Below, piece by piece: positions 22,701-32,483 of a DNA stretch of 64,000 nucleotides. This DNA is from Rhododendron vialii. Taxonomy: Eukaryota; Streptophyta; Magnoliopsida; Ericales; Ericaceae. The stretch spans positions 32,515,001-32,579,000 of the forward strand of contig NC_080568.1 in the NCBI RefSeq assembly GCF_030253575.1, written 5' to 3'. The notes below the pieces were generated by a model. It was not told where the DNA came from. It worked only from the letters and a program-made list of their open reading frames with translations, and made no database searches. A program made the translations under genes and the position numbers. Position 1 is the first letter of the stretch; each line of letters starts with the position of its first letter.

Positions 22701-24429
22701 TTATACATCACCCCTGATTTGTTTTCCCTCTGAAAATCTTAACCAAGAAATCATTTGCACGTTGTCCGGGCGAAATCCTTGCCAGAATACAAGGGTCAGA
22801 GGCCAAATGATTTCTCAAATCAAGAGCTATACCACTGGCCAAATGTTTATTTCCCTATATACTACCTGATGTGGTTAGAAACGAAATGGGTTTCTTCCAT
22901 TGGAGGTTCGGATTTAGGAACGAAAGTAATTCGCAATCCACATATGCCGTTGTGCGCGCGGAAGTGTAATATATCCTAAACGATTGGTGTCACGAGTTGG
23001 GATGAAATAACATATTAGAGCATCCGTTTATAGACTCTTTAAATTTTAGAAGAAGTCCATACGTCGCTGTCGTGTAGGATTAGAAATCTCATGAGGGTGA
23101 AATTATATATCCCCTCCACAAAGAGATCGAGTATTCAGTTTACCGTTTTTATTTTCTTTCATGTATATAAAACTGGTGGGTCGTATAAAGACATAATTAG
23201 AAATATATATATATGCCATCATTTCAACCAAAACAAACACCCAATATTTTTTCTTCCACCATTCCTTTCATCAATCCATATTCCGAAGGCAGAGTGAATT
23301 TAAGTCGTTAGCGTCGGTCCAAAGGCATAGTTGTCATTTGGCAAATGACATCGATCCATATTCCGAAGTACCGAATCGAGGTACTTATTCAAGATTTTAC
23401 CTGAGCAATATTTGATCTAGCATCGGGTTGTGGCATTTGTGTTGTGAGATTACGATTTCAGATCCTATATCATGCTCCGTTCCGCTAAGCTTTCTTATTT
23501 TTTAAAGTACATATTTTTCGCTAAGCTTTCTTATTTTTTAAAGTACATATTTTTCGCTTTACGAGACATATCATTTTCTCTTAATACATCACATTTAACT
23601 CGGGATTTGTGGGGTTGGAGTTATGGTAGGATAATTCAAAAGTACTCTTTGATGTAAAGTTGCGTATATTCTGTAGAAAAGTAAATTTACAGTTACGAAG
23701 GCAAATAAATATAATGGACTTTAGAGTTGTTCCCTTTTGATCACAAAAAAGTATATTTAATAACTACTAACTGCCCGTGCCTTGTTTTCTAAACATAGTT
23801 TAAATGAAGTATCGAATCTCATTTTTTCGAAGTTTTTTGTGTGGATACAACGATTCTTTTTAACTCCATCTCATATGAGGTGAGTCTCGGATATGAGTAT
23901 AGTCTCACCTCATACGATAGGAGTATTATTAAATAATCATGAATTAGAAAAAATTCCCTTCTCCCAACAAAATCAACTTCTCGGAAATTTTCATTTTAAA
24001 AATAAGCTTCAAACATGATTCATCTAACCAAGTTCATAAAATAGTCTAATACAACAAATATTACCAAATCTGTTCAATTTCGTTAGTTGCATTCAGTGAT
24101 AGAATCAGAGATATTAAGAATGTATAATCATACGGGATTTCAACTTGAATTTAATTTTTTGAACGTCCACTCACTCAAAGTGACACCCCTATCGCACTTG
24201 TTTCTTTAACTGACCTAGAAAAATAGAAAAGCAAAATAGTTCCAAGATGTACATATAACCAAGTAAGGAATAGAGTTTGAAACTCTGTCTACCCAAAAAA
24301 CTCCAACAAAAAACCTGCAATTTTCAATTCCCGACAGATCATGAAACTTCAAACCAACAGCTTAAGTTGTATTGAACAATAATTTTGTTCTCTTACCTAT
24401 TATTAGTTAAAAAGAAAAAGAATCTGATG
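22701..24429. other. Intergenic stretch
   Basis: No gene recognised. Contains a 36-bp perfect tandem duplication near 23483-23555 (CGCTAAGCTTTCTTATTTTT... unit). Confidence 0.4.
23483..23556. repeat. 36-bp perfect tandem duplication
   Basis: The unit beginning CGCTAAGCTTTC at 23483 is repeated without change from 23519. The TTTTTCG(C/T)TTTACGAGACA phrase that follows also occurs at about 49005, so this is part of a dispersed repeat. Confidence 0.85.
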
Positions 24430-25035
24430 CAAATAATTACTATTGGCCGTAAAGAATTACTCCTGGCCGCGAAAAATTACTCATGGCCGCAAAATTTTAC
24501 TCCTTGCGGCGAATAATTACTATTGGCAGCAAAGAATTACTCCTAACTGCGAAAATTACTTCTGCCGCGAAGAATGACTATTGGCCGCGAAGAATTACTC
24601 ATAGCCGTAAAGAAATTACTATTGGCCTCAAAGAATTACTCCTAGCCGCAAAAAATTACTCATGGATGCGAAGAATTACTCTTGGCCGCTTTGAATTGCA
24701 CTTAGCCGTATGTAATTACGCGGCCAAAAGCAATTTGATACGGCCAAGTGCAATTAAATACGGCCAAGAGCAATTCAATGCGGCCAAGTCCAATTCGATG
24801 CAGCCAATTGCAATTCGGTGCAACCAAGAGCAATTCGATACGGCCAAGTGCAATTCAATACGGCCAAGTCCAATTCGATGAGGCCAAAGTAATTCTCGGC
24901 CAAGAGGAATTCATTGCGGCCACGAGTAATTCATTACGGCCAAGAGTAATTCTTCGCGGTCATGAGTAATTATTGCGGCCAAGAGTAATTCATTGCGATC
25001 AGGAGTAATTCTTTGCGATTAAAAGTAATTTTTTG
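24430..25035. repeat. Opposed short-period arrays forming a 600-bp inverted repeat
   Basis: From 24430 to about 24715, roughly 14 units of a 20-bp motif (GGCCGCAAAGAATTACTC) run in one orientation. From about 24720 to 25035 roughly 15 units run in the opposite one (GCGGCCAAGAGTAATTCA). Outer units carry AGTAATT, while most units nearest the centre of the right arm carry GCAATT. Units are imperfect and variably spaced. Related motifs occur at 4620-4905. No gene is inside, and frames translated from it are artefacts. It looks like a fold-back transposon with tandem-repeat arms. Confidence 0.85.
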
Positions 25036-25119
25036 TGAACTTCTAATCTCAGCAATATATTGGCTTCAATGGTTGAGATACAGAGTCTTTTTCTGTGTCC
25101 CCGAAACACTCTCTCCCTC

Positions 25120-25152
<33 letters not shown>

Positions 25153-25153
25153 T

Positions 25154-25536
25154 ACACAGAGTCCGTCTCCCGTAAGGACCATCTCATTTTAATAAAATGC
25201 GGACTTCCCTTTCCCGATTGAATTTCGATGAACCGAGCCGCTCAATGTGTTCAAAACGTGATTTTAAGGGTACTTGCGAAAAATCAGCAAAAAAAATGAC
25301 CAGAAAGGGCTTCATCCGAGCAGTTTTTGTTTATTTTTTATCGAACGGTTCAAACAAAAACTGCTCGGATGAAGCCCTTCCCGGTCATTTGTTTTGCCGA
25401 TTTCTTGCGAGTACCCTTAAAATCACGTTATGAACATATTGAGCGGCTCAGATCATCGAAATTCGATCTGAAAATGGAAGAAATGAGGAGGTCCGCATTT
25501 TAACTAAAATAAGGACTCCCTCATTTGAGACTGACT
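25154..25536. mobile_element. Fold-back element FB-A, copy 2
   Basis: Imperfect palindrome with termini ACAGAGTCCGTCTCCCGTAAG and TTTGAGACTGACT, embedded in CA/TA microsatellites. Arms contain the GAGCCGCTCAATGTGTTC and AATCAGCAAAAAAAATGACC blocks and their inverted partners around a TTATCGAACGGTTCAAACAA centre. Non-coding. Confidence 0.85.
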
Positions 25537-25566
25537 CTGTGTGTGTGTGTATATATATATATATAT

Positions 25567-25945
25567 ACAATCCGGCTTTTATGAGGACCACCTCATTATA
25601 ATAAGATGCGGACCTCACTGTTCCGATCGAATTTCGATGATTCGAGTTGCTCAATGTGTTCAGAACGTGATTTTAAGGGTACTCACGAGAAATCAGCAAA
25701 AAAAATGATCGGGAAGGACTTCATCTAAGCAGTTTTTGTTTATTTTTTATCGAACGATTTAAACAAAAACTGCTCGGATGAAGCCCTTCCTGATCATATT
25801 TTTTGTCAATTTTAAGCGAGTACCCTTAAAATCACGTTCTAAACACATTGAGCGGTTCGGATCATTGAAATTCGATCGGGAAATGGAAGAAATGAGGAGG
25901 TCCGCATTTTAACTAAAATGCGGACTCCCTCATTTTAGACTGACT
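25567..25945. mobile_element. Fold-back element FB-A, copy 3
   Basis: Same architecture as copy 2, with termini ACAATCCGGCTTTTATGAGG and TTTTAGACTGACTGC, bounded on both sides by TA repeats. The arms have diverged by scattered substitutions. Confidence 0.85.
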
Positions 25946-26500
25946 GCATATATATATATATATTCTTCAAATTAGCACAGAATCTGAAAATTTTTGGTAT
26001 TTTGTTCTCTTTTTTTTTGAAAAATCACATAAACATTAATGTATAATTGTTATGAGTAAATAAATCTACATGGCAATTGTGTAATATGTGCAAAAAGTGT
26101 AAGCACTTTACTGAAAGGGAGAGAATAAGCCTAAACTATTGGATCAAAGTAATCATTCATTATAACAACTTATCTTTTGTTAAGTATGGATAAGTCTTAC
26201 ACCCCTGTGTTATGTACTATAAAAAATTAAGGTAAATAAAAAAATTAACTCTAATGCAGAAACACGGGGACATGTATATTTTCATTGGCTTTCGACTTTC
26301 AACCTAATAAAGGCGAAGATGAAACTATGACTTAGAATCAAGATGCAACAAAATAAATACATTTGCTACCACCAACATATTATAATAAATCATATAACCA
26401 AATATATAATTAATCAATTTTTTCCCCTTAATCACTCAATCAACAAAACATCTAGCAACCTAAATATATTTCAAAAATAACAGGGCCCATATATATATAT
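25946..26500. other. Intergenic stretch between fold-back elements
   Basis: AT-rich DNA with no gene, bounded by TA repeats. No recognisable element termini. Confidence 0.4.
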
Positions 26501-26880
26501 ACAGTCCGTCTCTCGTAAGGACCATCTCATTTTAATAAAATGCGGACCTCTATTTCTCGATTGAATTTCGATGATCCGAGCCGCTCAATGTGTTCAGAAC
26601 GTGATTTTAAGGGTATCCGAGAGGAATCAGCAAAAAAAATGACCGGGAATGGCTTCATCCGAGCAGTTTTTGTTTGTTTTTTATCGAACGGTTCAAACAA
26701 AAACTGCTCTGATGAAGCCCTTTCCGGTCATTTTTTTTGTCGATTTCTCGCGGGTACTCTTAAAATCACGTTCTAAACACATTGAGCGGCTCGGATCATC
26801 GAAATTCGATCGAAAAATGGGAGAAATGAGGAGGTCTGCATTTTAACTAAAATAAGGACTCCCTCATTTGAGACTGACTA
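26501..26880. mobile_element. Fold-back element FB-A, copy 4
   Basis: The 380-bp palindrome runs from ACAGTCCGTCTCTCGTAAGG to TTTGAGACTGACT, next to a TA microsatellite. Its arms are the best preserved of the set together with copy 2. Confidence 0.87.
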
Positions 26881-26900
26881 ATTATGGTATATATATATAT

Positions 26901-27113
26901 AGTCAGAACGTGATTTTTGTTTGAACCGTTCGATAAAAAACAAACATAAATTGCTCGGATGAAGCCCTTCCCGGTCATTTTTTTTGCTGATTTCTCGCGG
27001 ATACCTTTAAAATCACGTTCTGAACACATTGAGCGGCTCGGATCATCGAAATTCAATCGGAAAAAGGGAGGTCCGCATTTTATTAAAATGAGGTGGTCCT
27101 TACGGGAGACGGA

Positions 27114-27116
<3 letters not shown>
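26901..27116. mobile_element. Fold-back element FB-A, copy 5 (left arm deleted)
   Basis: Begins in a TA repeat with AGTCAGAACGTGA, jumps to the central GTTTGAACCGTTCGATAA, and keeps the complete right arm ending GTAAGG-complement...GGGAGACGGACTGTATA. It is about 215 bp instead of 380. Confidence 0.85.

Positions 27117-27192
<76 letters not shown>
27117..27192. repeat. TA microsatellite
   Basis: Uninterrupted TA repeat of about 76 bp between fold-back copies 5 and 6. Confidence 0.95.
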
Positions 27193-27195
<3 letters not shown>

Positions 27196-27550
27196 TCCGG
27201 ATCCTCTAAGGGATCCCGCACGGCCTTACCGTGCGGGACTCCCCTTTCCCGATCGAATTGCGACCATCCGAGCCGCTCAAAGTGATTCGAACGTGATTGT
27301 AAGGGTACCCGCAAGAAATCAGCAAAAAAAATGATCGGGAAGGGCTTGATCCGAACAGTTTTTTATTGAACGGTTCAGTAAAAAACTGCTCGGATCAAGC
27401 CCTTCTCGATCATTTTTTTTGCTGATTTCTCGCGGGCACCCTTAAAATCACGTTCTACACACTTTGAGCAGCTCGGATCGTCGCAATTTGATCGGGAAAG
27501 GGGAGTCCCGCACGGTAAGGCCGTGCGGGGATCCCTCATTGGATCCTAAG
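27192..27550. mobile_element. Fold-back element FB-B, variant subfamily
   Basis: Shares the inner arm blocks (AATCAGCAAAAAAAATGATCGG, CGCTCAAAGTG) with FB-A but has different outer arms containing GGGATCCCGCACGGCCTTACC and its complement GGTAAGGCCGTGCGGGGATCCC. The loop is TTTTTATTGAACGGTTCAGTAAAAAA. It begins in a TA repeat and ends at GGATCCTAAG. Confidence 0.85.
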
Positions 27551-27558
27551 TATGTGTG

Positions 27559-27678
<120 letters not shown>

Positions 27679-28131
27679 AATTTTGGATTAAAAATTAGAA
27701 TCCGTTTTGGAATTAATGTATGAGGGAAAGAGAGACATCACGGTAATCGTTTTTTACTGATATGATAACTATTAGAAAAGTAAGGAAAAATTGAAAAATA
27801 AGGAATCACAATAAGATTAGGAAACATCAATTTTAGTTTTTATTTCATTATTCTTTCAAATATTCATTCTTTCCAAATATATTTCTAGTCTTACTACCTG
27901 TAAATCTCAACCATAGAAAAAATATGTACAAATCCGAGGTTCCAAAATACGAAGAATTCAAAAATTATTGCTCTGTCCGAGGGTCCAACATATGGAGAAT
28001 TCAAAAACCACTACTCCATATATAAATGCAATTTATTTTCAAAAAGGGGAGCAGTTTATAAATAAATATGGCCCAATGCCCCACTTGTTTTACCGGCAAA
28101 TGGAAATGGGTCCTAAATTAACAAGTTTTAA

Positions 28132-28263
28132 GGGAAAATGACGGTCTATGACATGTTTTGATAATTAATACCCATCAAGGACGTTTTCAACATTAACAAT
28201 TGTTCTTATCATGTCCTTGGAGGGTATTAATTATTAAAACCAGTCCTGGGCCGTCATTTTCCC
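28132..28263. mobile_element. 132-bp Mutator-like MITE with perfect 9-bp target duplication
   Basis: AAGTTTTAA lies at 28123-28131 and 28264-28272. The element starts GGGAAAATGACGG and ends CCGTCATTTTCCC. The arms extend into TGATAATTAATACCC/GGGTATTAATTATTA, so nearly the whole element is one fold-back. Confidence 0.88.
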
Positions 28264-28272
28264 AAGTTTTAA

Positions 28273-28432
28273 TTCCTCCCCACGAGGTTGCATGTTAGAA
28301 TTTTACGTGGATTAAACATTTCAAACAGTGAGGCTACTGTAAGATTTGTCCGATCGTTAACTTTAGAACCCCGGAATTAATCGAGGTGCGCGCAGCTGAC
28401 CCAAACATTCCGTTATAAAAAGAAAAAGTTGT
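28273..28432 (+). mobile_element. SINE (Au-like), copy 1
   Basis: CCACGAGGTTGCATGTTAGAA resembles a degenerate pol III B-box region. GATCGTTAACTTTAG, GGAATTAATCGAGGTGCGCGC and an A-rich tail (AAAAAGAAAAAG) follow. The same 3' consensus recurs at 30.8 and 50.7 kb. Confidence 0.6.
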
Positions 28433-28747
28433 AATGTCTCCCTCCTTCATCCAAGTCATGAATCATCACTGGGATAATGTGACAAAAGCCACATGGTCTT
28501 GATTAAACAATGGAGGTTCTTGTTCAGATCCTCTGGGAAGGTGTTTGGAGCAAGGGATAGATGAAATGACAACTTTGCCCTTTCATTACTATAAGAACAT
28601 GAATATCATTATAATCTTCTTGTACAAAAAACAACTGCCAGGCTAGCTAACATAGCCATTGTACTTTGGGTAGAGTTGAAGAGCTCGCCCTTATCTTAAC
28701 ACATGGATCGAATAAATATCGATATGTAAGACTGATTATCATTTTTA

Positions 28748-29340
28748 GAGCATCCACATCACACTAGCTACTTCTCACCAAAACTATAGTAGCGAGCCAA
28801 ATGTGTAAAATGGGCTCACATATCAGCCTCGTTAGTGGTGGGGATCACTTGTCAAAATTTTGATTTTGTAAAAGTGCCTCTTTATCTCAAGCGAGCTACT
28901 GTTCACCAATTAAAGAATATTTTATTAATTTTCAATCTGGTACTTTGTCTCTTTCAACCCCTTTTCTTTCTAAATTGAATGCGTAGGGTATCCTACAGAT
29001 TCTAAAACAGCCATTACCGATATAGGACTTAGCTAATTTTTTTTCAAAACCCATAAAAAAGTATTTTAAGAATGACTTGCAGCTTGAATCATCTTTGTAA
29101 AACCCGTAATAGGCCCCCAAAAAATATCAATTTATTGCTCATTAGTTGTGCCCCAAACAGGGCCCTTGCCAAGAAATATTTAATTGAGTAGAGAGGAAGA
29201 AAAAACAATATTTTAAATGTGATAACTTTAATATAGAGAGTCTGATGCAGTAGACATTTTAAAAGTGAGTAGCTAAAGTAATAAAATGAATTTTTAAGGG
29301 TAATTTGGTCCAAAATATAAAGAGTCTGATGTGGATACTC
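28748..29340. mobile_element. MITE-like element with GAGCATCCACATC termini
   Basis: AGAGCATCCACATCACACTA at the left is matched by the reverse complement of AGAGTCTGATGTGGATACTCT at the right. A second internal GAGAGTCTGATGCAGTAGACAT copy near 29240 suggests a nested or duplicated end. The target duplication is not clean. Confidence 0.5.
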
Positions 29341-29400
29341 TAGGGTAAGTTGCTTTTCCTTGATCAAAAAAGAAGTTAAGTACTTTTAAACATTAGCTTA

Positions 29401-29753
29401 GGCCCCGTTCTCTTGAATTTAACTTAAATCTGAAAATTTTAACCTTATTTGAATTTTTTTTACATTTGTTAATTTTGTTCCAAATTTTTAGTTTTTTACT
29501 TTTACCCAAGTATTTTTAGAAATAACCACTTTTTAGCACTAAAATGTCCTTTTTTTTTGCTAAAAAATGGTTATTTCTCAAAATACTTGGGTAAAAGTAA
29601 AAAAAAATTATTTTTCCAATTCCTCTCGTCGAGACGAATCAATAACTCACAAAAGTTTGGCGCAAAACTAACAAATGCAAAAAAAAAAATTAAATAAGGA
29701 CAAAATTTTCAAATTTAAAGTTCAGTTTAAGTTGAGTTCAAGAGAACGAGGCC
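29401..29753. mobile_element. Tourist-like MITE, TTA target duplication
   Basis: The element starts GGCCCCGTTCTCTTGAATTT and ends TTCAAGAGAACGAGGCC. TTA is present at 29398-29400 and 29754-29756. An inner inverted repeat (TTACTTTTACCCAAGTATTTT and complement) makes a strong hairpin. Length 353 bp. Confidence 0.85.
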
Positions 29754-29756
29754 TTA

Positions 29757-30149
29757 CTTTCGTGGTTAGTTAAATTCTTATTAGCTTTTGGTCATACTAA
29801 TGAATTTTTTAGATTCTTCCCGACGAGATATAGAAAAAAGTATGAAAAACTTGGATGAATGTTAAAAAAAAAGTTATAAAAGACAGAGAAAATAACACTC
29901 ACAAATATTTCTGATTATTTATCTCTTCAGCAAAATTAGCTTTTAGTTGTATTTTTTTTAGTTTTAGATATTTTTCGTTAAAACAAAAACAATGCCAAAA
30001 TAATAATATCAAAATATACCAAACTGAGAAAGTTAGGACAAATAGTGTAACACTTGTCAAACTTTGCGGGATTGAGAGAGTATACATTTTGAATGACCTC
30101 AAACTACCTCTCCCAATATAAACAATGGGAGAAGTATAGGGTTTGTGGT

Positions 30150-30185
<36 letters not shown>

Positions 30186-30734
30186 GGTCTTTGTTCATTA
30201 GCTTAGCCAAGTTAACGAGGTAAGAGGCCGGACAACGGAATAAGGGAATCTTTATATTGTCAGGTAAAGGAAGTGTAAGAGAGGCAAGTGACATTTCAAA
30301 AACCTCACGAGAGATCTCTGTTTTCGTCAGAAATCTGAGGGGTGGTCAGTGAAATTTACTCTATAAATTATCCTGCACCTAGGAAAACCAAATACTCCTT
30401 ATTTTTACAAGAGTTTTGTTTTTCTAATCTATTTGGGGGTACAAAACAAAATTTTAAAAAAATATCAGAATCATATATATATTTTTTTGAAATCATCAAT
30501 CAAAGAGACTTGGAAATGGGTAGAGTCAAACGATGTGATTCCGGGCAACCCATGTGCAGGTTCATGATTTCGATCTCGGTTATGCACTCAATTTAATCTT
30601 AGTTTAATTGTCTGCCAAATTACTTAATTTATGTTTCCACCTCTTTTCATTATATTCCTTTGTTGGTCGGCAATATAATTCTCGTATTTTGATGCGATGG
30701 CATGTGCAATACTAAAAGACGGGAGAACCGCGAG
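29757..30734. other. Intergenic stretch
   Basis: No gene recognised. Contains a GA microsatellite at about 30151-30182. A 131-codon minus-strand frame (29899-30294) is low complexity and overlaps that repeat, so I do not call it. Confidence 0.4.
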
Positions 30735-30940
30735 AGGTTTGGCCAAGCAGACATAAGAAAACAAATAAGTATTTGTCGTTTGCGAAGTCGATCACATGTT
30801 TGAATCTAACGGAGGGCAAATAATTCAAACATTGGGGCCACTAGAGGGTTTGCTGGATCGTTAACTTTATGATCTCAGAATTAATTGAGGTGCGTTCAAG
30901 CTGGTCCAAACATCCGATTATTATAAAATAAAATAAAACA
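30735..30940 (+). mobile_element. SINE (Au-like), copy 2
   Basis: GAGAGGTTTGGCCAAGCAGAC (A-box-like) leads into ATGTTTGAATCTAACGGAGG (B-box-like), then GGATCGTTAACTTTATG, GAATTAATTGAGGTGCGTTC and an A-rich end (ATAAAATAAAATAAAAC). Confidence 0.65.
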
Positions 30941-31297
30941 CGAACACCTGCATTTTGATGAAACCATGGATCCCTGTACATTTAGGTATGGTAATGTGAT
31001 TGAGTTTTTTGAAATAGATATTTTTCTTTCCCTCCATTCTGGTGGCCTAACCGAAAAGCGCGTCAACAAGCACATGCAGACACTCAACCCCGAGGGGTTG
31101 GAAAATGGAAACCGGGGATTCTGCAGTGTGGCATCGGATCGTTCATTTCCGTAATCAAAATTTCAAATTTATTGAAACACTCATACCAATCAAAATTAAT
31201 TATTACCGGTAAAAGTTAACAAACATATTTGAACCGTTGATTGAGGAAACGGACAATCCAATACCGCACTACAGGGTCCTCACTATAATACCCCCGT

Positions 31298-31520
31298 TTT
31301 CGAGGGGTTGGTCAGGTGGTCTTGTGTGGGACTTAGAAGTTTGCTCCCTCCTAAGGTCTACGATTCAATTCTCCTTGCCAGGAACTCTTTTTTGGGAATG
31401 GGGCCACCTCAACTCCACGCGTAAGGATGTGAAACGGCTGTGTGAGGAATTGTAAGAATTAATCTGAATTGTGCGTAAATTGGCCCAGACCACCTTGCGT
31501 TAAAAAAAATAAAAATAAAA
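31298..31520 (+). mobile_element. SINE, copy 3 (related family)
   Basis: GAGGGGTTGGTCAGGTGGTC is an A-box-like start and GGTCTACGATTCAATTCTCC is B-box-like. The body ends GAATTAATCTGAATTGTGCG...GGCCCAGACCACCTTGCG followed by an A-rich tail (31500-31520). The palindrome-bearing element lies immediately downstream. Confidence 0.65.
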
Positions 31521-31524
31521 TCCT

Positions 31525-31947
31525 AATTCTAAGCAAAAATGATAGAGGTACATAAAATTGGGGACCGAATCCGGACCGACGGCCGCCGGCGAGCCATCTC
31601 CGGCCACCGGACGGCCGATCCGAGCCGTCCAAAAATTCTAAAAAAAAAAACCGAGGGGCCCCACGCGGGAATCAACGTCATCCGAGGTGTGTAGGGTGCT
31701 TGATCGGAGCACCCCTTTTCGTGTGTATATGTATAATACATATACACACGAAAAGGGGTGCTCCGATCAAGCACCCTACACACCTCGGATGACGTTGATT
31801 CCCGCGTGGGGCCCCTCGGTTTTTTTTTTTAGAATTTTTGGACGGCTCGGATCGGCCGTCCGGTGGCCGGAGATGGCTCGCCGGCGGCCGTCGGTCCGGA
31901 TTCGGTCCCCAATTTTATGTACCTGTAGCAGCACTCCAATTCTAAGC
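31525..31947. mobile_element. Mutator-like fold-back element containing a perfect 377-bp palindrome
   Basis: AATTCTAAGC occurs at 31525-31534 and 31938-31947 as a 10-bp target duplication. Inside it, 31547-31923 is a palindrome centred on the single A at 31735 with no mismatch between its two 188-bp arms. The arms are GC-rich (CGGACCGACGGCCGCCGGCG...) and include an A11/T11 run. Outside the palindrome, the outermost 12-14 bp on the two sides (AAAAATGATAGA and GGAGTGCTGCTACA in inverted sense) match poorly. Mirror frames on both strands are a consequence of the symmetry, not genes. Confidence 0.85.
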
Positions 31948-32310
31948 TATCCTATGGGAGAACCAGAGAGGGATGGGTAATGTGGGAGTTGAACCCGTCA
32001 CCTAGTGAAAGAGAGGTCCCTAAACGGGCGAGCACGAACATGTGTGCTATCCTTTCCTTCAATAACCTTTTCCCATAGTGTTTTTTTTACTTGTTTTTAT
32101 TATGAATATGCAATATGTTTGTGCGTCCTAAAAAATAAGCACACCAATAAAATTAAGTACAAAGGACCTTAGCCCTAAAAAAACTCATTCCCCTATTCGA
32201 AAGCTATAATCACAAGACACATAGCACAGTATATATAAGAGGTGACTCGAACAAGAGTTGAGAGAACAGGGAAAAGTGTCCATGGATATACAGTATCAAC
32301 AAACAAAAGA
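31948..32310. other. Intergenic stretch with a possible minus-strand SINE
   Basis: The minus strand reads CTCGCCCGTTTAGGGACC then GTGACGGGTTCAACTCCCACA (B-box-like) between about 32035 and 31970. No tail is found. The rest has no recognised feature. Confidence 0.35.
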
Positions 32311-32483
32311 AAGGAGATATCAAGGATTGTGATTTTGGCCCTCCGAAAATTGATGGAGGGGCTCCAAAACTAAACTGTGTTGATACAAAAAACGACGTCG
32401 TTTTGAAGCCCCTCCATCAATTTTTTGAGTGCTAAAATCAATTTCCTATCCGTTTCGGGAAAAAAAAAAAAAGAAGGAGATAT
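32311..32483 (+). mobile_element. Fold-back insert with A-tail and 10-bp flanking repeats
   Basis: AAGGAGATAT lies at 32311-32320 and 32474-32483. Between them, GATTTTGGCCCTCC...TTGATGGAGGGGCT and its inverted partner (32331-32439) form a hairpin. The loop side contains the palindrome AAAACGACGTCGTTTT. An A13 run precedes the right direct repeat. The mixture of retroposon-like tail and inverted arms is unusual. Confidence 0.6.

Noticed and set aside
24483-24969. Open frames of 132 and 73 codons on the plus strand
   Set aside because: They are translations of the 20-bp repeat units, whose period keeps several frames open. The peptides are periodic with no domain.
24430-25035. CRISPR-like regular short repeats
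   Set aside because: Units lack constant unique spacers, run in two opposed orientations, vary in length and sequence, and lie in a plant nuclear genome.
31529-31980. Two mirror-image genes encoding an almost identical protein of 84-97 codons
   Set aside because: Identity follows from the perfect palindrome. No homologue or splice context is visible.
31960-32040. tRNA gene on the minus strand
   Set aside because: A GGGTTCAACTCCC B-box exists, but no acceptor stem or cloverleaf could be paired. It is more likely a SINE remnant.
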